DNA from: Bacillota bacterium | Lineage (GTDB): Bacteria; Bacillota; Clostridia; Christensenellales; CAG-138 | DNA: 9,143 nucleotides | Direction: 5' to 3' | NCBI GenBank assembly: GCA_023435025.1 | Contig: JAEYSE010000019.1 | Coordinates: forward strand, 1-9,143 | In this document: positions 6,458 to 9,143 of the stretch, piece after piece | Numbering within the stretch: the first letter of the stretch is position 1 | How the letters are laid out: every line of letters begins with the position of its first letter | Notes under the pieces: model-generated | Told to the model about the DNA's origin: nothing | Database searches by the model: none | Seen by the model: only the letters and a program-made list of their open reading frames with translations | Translations under genes and position numbers: made by a program

Positions 6458-6988
6458 TTACGGCGCTGGAGTGGCCGAAGCCGTTGGCGCTGCGGTCGCG
6501 GCAGGCGTCGCGGTGGGCACGAAGTAGCCGGGGTTTAACACAAACCCGTAGAACGCGAAAAGGCCCATGGAGATGACCAGCGCGATAATCAGTGTCGTGC
6601 GCAGCACGGGAATTCTCCTGCCGCCCTTCTTTTCCAGCATGTTGGGCAGGAACAACGCGAGCACAGCCGCAAGTATCAGGCCCATGGAGCCGATCGATTC
6701 CATTCGGCCCAGCACCATGATGCTGGCGGAGCTCAATATGCCCATCGCAACGCCCGCGATGATCTGGTACTTCTTCCACTTATCGTCCGGTATGTCCGCG
6801 ATTTTCTTTTCAAAATCGGTGGGCTCGGGCGGGGTATCGTCAACAGGCTCTACCGGTTCCGCGGCGGGGGCGTCTTCTTCCTCTCTGGCGGGGCGTTTCA
6901 GGTCCTCGTCGTCAAGGGTGGGGAAGATATCAAAATCTTCGCCCTGCAGGCGCGGCTGCTTAGGCTCCGGGTCGCGCTTTATGAACAT
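6458..6988 (-). CDS. Hypothetical three-helix membrane protein with acidic N-terminus and Thr/Ala/Pro-rich tail
   Basis: This 176-residue protein has three parts. Residues 1-73 are acidic and proline-rich with no hydrophobic segment, so they are probably a disordered cytoplasmic region. Three transmembrane helices follow at about 75-94, 99-116 and 128-151. The short KKGGRR loop (120-125) between helices 2 and 3 is positively charged, so it should face the cytoplasm. The last 20 residues are almost only Thr, Ala and Pro and would then lie outside the cell, perhaps as a wall-spanning linker. No enzymatic or transporter motif is visible, and no family was recognised. The ATG at 6988 has an AAGGAGGT site (6996-7003) 7 nt upstream. 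It has its own promoter and terminator and is divergent from the EF-G-like gene. Topology is inferred from the positive-inside rule. Confidence 0.8.
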   Translation of the reverse strand: MFIKRDPEPKQPRLQGEDFDIFPTLDDEDLKRPAREEEDAPAAEPVEPVDDTPPEPTDFEKKIADIPDDKWKKYQIIAGVAMGILSSASIMVLGRMESIGSMGLILAAVLALFLPNMLEKKGGRRIPVLRTTLIIALVISMGLFAFYGFVLNPGYFVPTATPAATAAPTASATPAP

Positions 6989-7026
6989 GCGCTTTACCTC
7001 CTTGGCTTATGTGAATGATCTTGTCC

Positions 7027-7055
7027 ATTATCGCACACCCTATGGGGTGATGCAA
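7027..7055 (-). promoter_or_regulatory. Extended -10 promoter of the membrane-protein gene
   Basis: On the minus strand TTGCAT (7050-7055) is a weak -35. It lies 17 bp from GATAAT (7027-7032), a 5/6 match to the -10 consensus. TGC directly before it gives an extended -10 element, which can make up for a weak -35. The start codon is about 40 nt downstream. Confidence 0.6.
7033..7053. repeat. Inverted repeat in the promoter spacer, possible operator
   Basis: CACCC (7036-7040) and GGGTG (7045-7049) form a perfect inverted repeat around TATG. GCA (7033-7035) and TGC (7051-7053) extend it after one extra A. It fills the space between the -35 and -10 of the membrane-protein promoter, where a repressor or a MerR-like activator would bind. 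The regulator is unknown. Confidence 0.4.
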
Positions 7056-7111
7056 ACGGTATTTCACTCCACAGAAAGCGTCATCCATCCGTCGCATCGG
7101 GGCAAAAACGG

Positions 7112-7140
7112 TTTACAAAGAAAGACTTCGCTGATACAAT
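7112..7140 (+). promoter_or_regulatory. Sigma-A promoter of the EF-G-like gene
   Basis: TTTACA (7112-7117) and TACAAT (7135-7140) are each 5/6 matches to consensus with an ideal 17-bp spacer, and TGA before the -10 gives an extended -10 element. Transcription should start near 7147 and leave a leader of about 130 nt before the ATG at 7277. I saw only small possible hairpins in that leader, such as CCTG/CAGG around 7216-7226, and no recognised riboswitch. Confidence 0.75.
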
Positions 7141-7276
7141 AAGATAGAAATTGGGCGTTCAGCCTCAAGGATGAGCCTTTCATAAAGAAATACTTCATAA
7201 TAGCTTTGTGTAAGACCTGCGGCAGGCGCTTTCAACATCAGCAATACAACCTAATTTTACAGGGGGAACTGCACGC

Positions 7277-9143
7277 ATGAAAGAGTACACTGCGAACAAA
7301 ATCCGCAACATTGGCATATTCGGGCATGGCGGCGAGGGTAAGACCACGCTGACCGAGGCCATGCTTTTTAATGCCGGGCTGCTCGACCGTATGGGCCGTG
7401 TGGAGGATGGTACCACCACCACGGACTATGACCCGGAAGAAACCCGCCGCACCATTTCGATTGGCGCAGCGCTTGCGCCGTTTGAATGGAATGGCAATAA
7501 AGTCAATGTGATCGACGCGCCTGGGTTTTTTGATTTCTACGGGGAAGTTGTTGAGGGCATGACGTTGGCGGATTCCGCTCTGATCGTAGTGGGCGCAGTG
7601 TCCGGCCCTGTCGTAGGCGCTGAAAAGGCGTTCGAGATGTGCAAAAAGGCCAACAAGGCGCGCATGATCGTCGTCAACCAGATGGATCGTGAAAACGCGA
7701 ACTTTGGCAAGGTCTACGCCGCAATACGCGAAAAGTTCGGCCCCAGCGCGGTCGCCATACAGCTTCCCATCGTGGAAGGCGGCGCGTTCAAGGGCTATGT
7801 CGATATCGTGACCATGAAGGCCAAGCTCTTTGACGGTAAGGGCGAAAAAGAAATCGCCATTCCCGCTGCGCTGCAGTCTGAAGCGGAATCCATCCGCGAA
7901 GCGCTGATTGAAGCCGCAGCCGAAGGCGACGAAACGCTCATGGAAAAATACTTCGAGGGCGAAGAGCTTACGCAGGAAGAAGTCGTTTCCGGCCTGTGCG
8001 CAGGCGTCAGAGAAGGCGTTGTCACCCCCGTGTGCTGCTGTGCCGCCCAGCCCAACATTGGCGTCAGGGCGCTGATTGAGAACCTCATTCACTACATGCC
8101 CACCGCCGACCAGTTGAAGGCCCGCAAGGCAAAGAACGCAAAGACGAATGCGGATGTGGAAATCAAGCAGGACGGCAAGTTTGCGGCCCAGGTCATCAAG
8201 ACCGTAGCTGACCCCTTCGTTGGCAAGATCTCCATCCTCAAAGTTTACTCCGGATCTCTCTCCGCAGAGCTTTCCGCCTATAACTCCAATGCGGAAAAGG
8301 CGGAAAAGCCGGGCGCGGTCTATATTATGCGCGGCAAGAAGCTCATCAACGTGGATAAGCTCTCTGCGGGTGATATCGGCGCGATGGCAAAGCTGCAGTT
8401 CACCAACACCGGCGATACGCTGTGCGACCAAGCTGCTCCCGTGATATTTGAGCAGATCGAATTCCCGCAGCCCTGCATCAGCCTGGCTGTTACCGCCAAG
8501 AAGCAGGGTGAGGAAGACAAGATCATCGCAGGCCTCAACCGCTTAAAGGAAGAAGACCCGACGATGTCCCTTGAGAAGAACGCCGAAACCGGCGACGTGC
8601 TGATTTCCGGCCTGGGCGAAATGCATCTGGACGTCATTTGCGGCAAGCTCAAGAACAAGTTCAACGTGGAAGCGCAGCTTGTGGACCCGAAGGTGCCCTA
8701 CCGTGAAACCATCCGCAGCACCGCGGAAGCCGAAGGCAAGCATAAGAAGCAGACCGGTGGTTCCGGCCAGTTCGGCGTGGTGCAGATGCGCTTTGAGCCC
8801 CTGCCCGGTGGCGACTTTGAATTTGTGAACGCCATCGTTGGTGGCGTGGTACCCAGAGAATATGTTCCTGCCGTAGAAAAGGGAACGCGTGAAGCCTTGC
8901 AGCGCGGCGTACTTGCCGGCTACCCCATGGTGGGCGTCAAGGCCACGCTGTTTGACGGCAAGTACCACCCCGTAGATTCCAAGGAAGTCGCGTTCAAATC
9001 GGCCGCCCGCCTTGCTTATAAGGCCGCGTGCGCAAAGGCCAGCCCTGCGCTGATCGAGCCGATCTACCGCGTGGATGTGCTTGTGCCGGATGAATACATG
9101 GGCGACGTCATTGGCGATATGAACCGCCGTCGCGGCCGCGTCA
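7277..9143 (+). CDS. EF-G-family translational GTPase paralogue (3' partial)
   Basis: The visible 622 codons cover most of an EF-G-like protein (family length about 690), and the frame is still open at the window edge. The start ATG follows AGGGGG (7261-7266). The G domain has a P-loop GHGGEGKT (16-23). Switch II reads DAPGFFDF (80-87), where canonical EF-G has DTPGHVDF, so the catalytic histidine is Phe84. The base-recognition motif is NQMD (134-137) instead of NKxD. Domain III-like GLGEMHLDV, the domain IV GGSGQFG loop and the domain V segment EYMGDVIGDMNRRRG are well conserved. The G-domain changes fit the EF-G2/EF-G-like paralogue group within the fusA family better than housekeeping EF-G. 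TetM-type ribosomal protection proteins are less likely because they keep the AHVDAGKTT and DTPGHMDF motifs. No str-operon neighbours (rpsL, rpsG, tuf) are present. The role at the ribosome is not predictable from sequence. Confidence 0.88.
   Translation, partial: MKEYTANKIRNIGIFGHGGEGKTTLTEAMLFNAGLLDRMGRVEDGTTTTDYDPEETRRTISIGAALAPFEWNGNKVNVIDAPGFFDFYGEVVEGMTLADSALIVVGAVSGPVVGAEKAFEMCKKANKARMIVVNQMDRENANFGKVYAAIREKFGPSAVAIQLPIVEGGAFKGYVDIVTMKAKLFDGKGEKEIAIPAALQSEAESIREALIEAAAEGDETLMEKYFEGEELTQEEVVSGLCAGVREGVVTPVCCCAAQPNIGVRALIENLIHYMPTADQLKARKAKNAKTNADVEIKQDGKFAAQVIKTVADPFVGKISILKVYSGSLSAELSAYNSNAEKAEKPGAVYIMRGKKLINVDKLSAGDIGAMAKLQFTNTGDTLCDQAAPVIFEQIEFPQPCISLAVTAKKQGEEDKIIAGLNRLKEEDPTMSLEKNAETGDVLISGLGEMHLDVICGKLKNKFNVEAQLVDPKVPYRETIRSTAEAEGKHKKQTGGSGQFGVVQMRFEPLPGGDFEFVNAIVGGVVPREYVPAVEKGTREALQRGVLAGYPMVGVKATLFDGKYHPVDSKEVAFKSAARLAYKAACAKASPALIEPIYRVDVLVPDEYMGDVIGDMNRRRGRV

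Noticed and set aside
6567..7142. Plus-strand open frame (about 191 codons), Ser-rich
   Set aside because: It is antisense to the membrane-protein gene, which has a strong ribosome binding site, promoter and terminator. The Ser-rich text is its mirror.
7238..8431. Long open frame on the minus strand (about 397 codons)
   Set aside because: It is antisense to the EF-G-like gene, covers that gene's start region and resembles no protein. It is explained by the codon bias of the real gene.
1..9143. Insertion sequences, CRISPR arrays, tRNA or rRNA genes
   Set aside because: No transposase motifs, terminal repeats, regularly spaced direct repeats or tRNA-like folds were seen on either strand.

Overview
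The window looks like a chromosomal segment from a moderately GC-rich anaerobic Firmicute, most likely a Clostridia or Christensenellales-type gut or sediment bacterium. The reasons are strong AAGGAGG-type ribosome binding sites, sigma-A-like promoters, U-tailed intrinsic terminators and a cysteine-rich, oxygen-sensitive glutamate synthase of the kind found in anaerobes and archaea. The taxon is inferred from gene content only. No mobile element, CRISPR array, tRNA or rRNA was seen.

Region 1 (1-4746, plus strand) is a tightly packed operon that enters from the left edge. It encodes a split ('archaeal-type') glutamate synthase in five pieces: a class II glutamine amidotransferase (5' end missing), an FMN/Fe-S synthase domain with a fused two-cluster ferredoxin module, a separate four-cluster ferredoxin, an NAD(P)H/FAD oxidoreductase of the NirB/rubredoxin-reductase type, and a GXGXG beta-helix protein. 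Gaps between genes are 19, 13 and 2 nt, followed by a 4-nt overlap, and a clear intrinsic terminator closes the operon. The inferred job is glutamine + 2-oxoglutarate + reductant to 2 glutamate. Electrons would pass from NAD(P)H through FAD and several Fe-S clusters to FMN, while ammonia from the amidotransferase is used at the FMN domain. No classical GltD is visible.

Region 2 (4747-5744, plus) is a 262-nt gene-free leader with two possible hairpins and a modest promoter candidate. It is followed by a TTG-started gene for a TIM-barrel protein of unknown reaction and a terminator that can work in both directions.

Region 3 (5743-7055, minus) holds two unrecognised genes read leftward. One is a cysteine-containing soluble protein and the other a three-helix membrane protein with an acidic N-terminus and a Thr/Ala/Pro-rich tail. 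A perfect 12-bp terminator hairpin separates them. The membrane protein has a strong ribosome binding site and an extended -10 promoter whose spacer carries an inverted repeat.

Region 4 (7112-9143, plus) is a divergent gene with a near-consensus promoter and a leader of about 130 nt. It encodes an EF-G-family translational GTPase that runs off the right edge. It lacks the usual switch II histidine and has NQMD in place of NKxD, so it is more likely an EF-G paralogue than the housekeeping EF-G.

The most interesting points are the modular glutamate synthase with its large Fe-S complement, the extra cysteine in its 3Fe-4S loop and the altered GTPase motifs of the EF-G paralogue. Nothing in the window can be claimed as a wholly new system from sequence alone.
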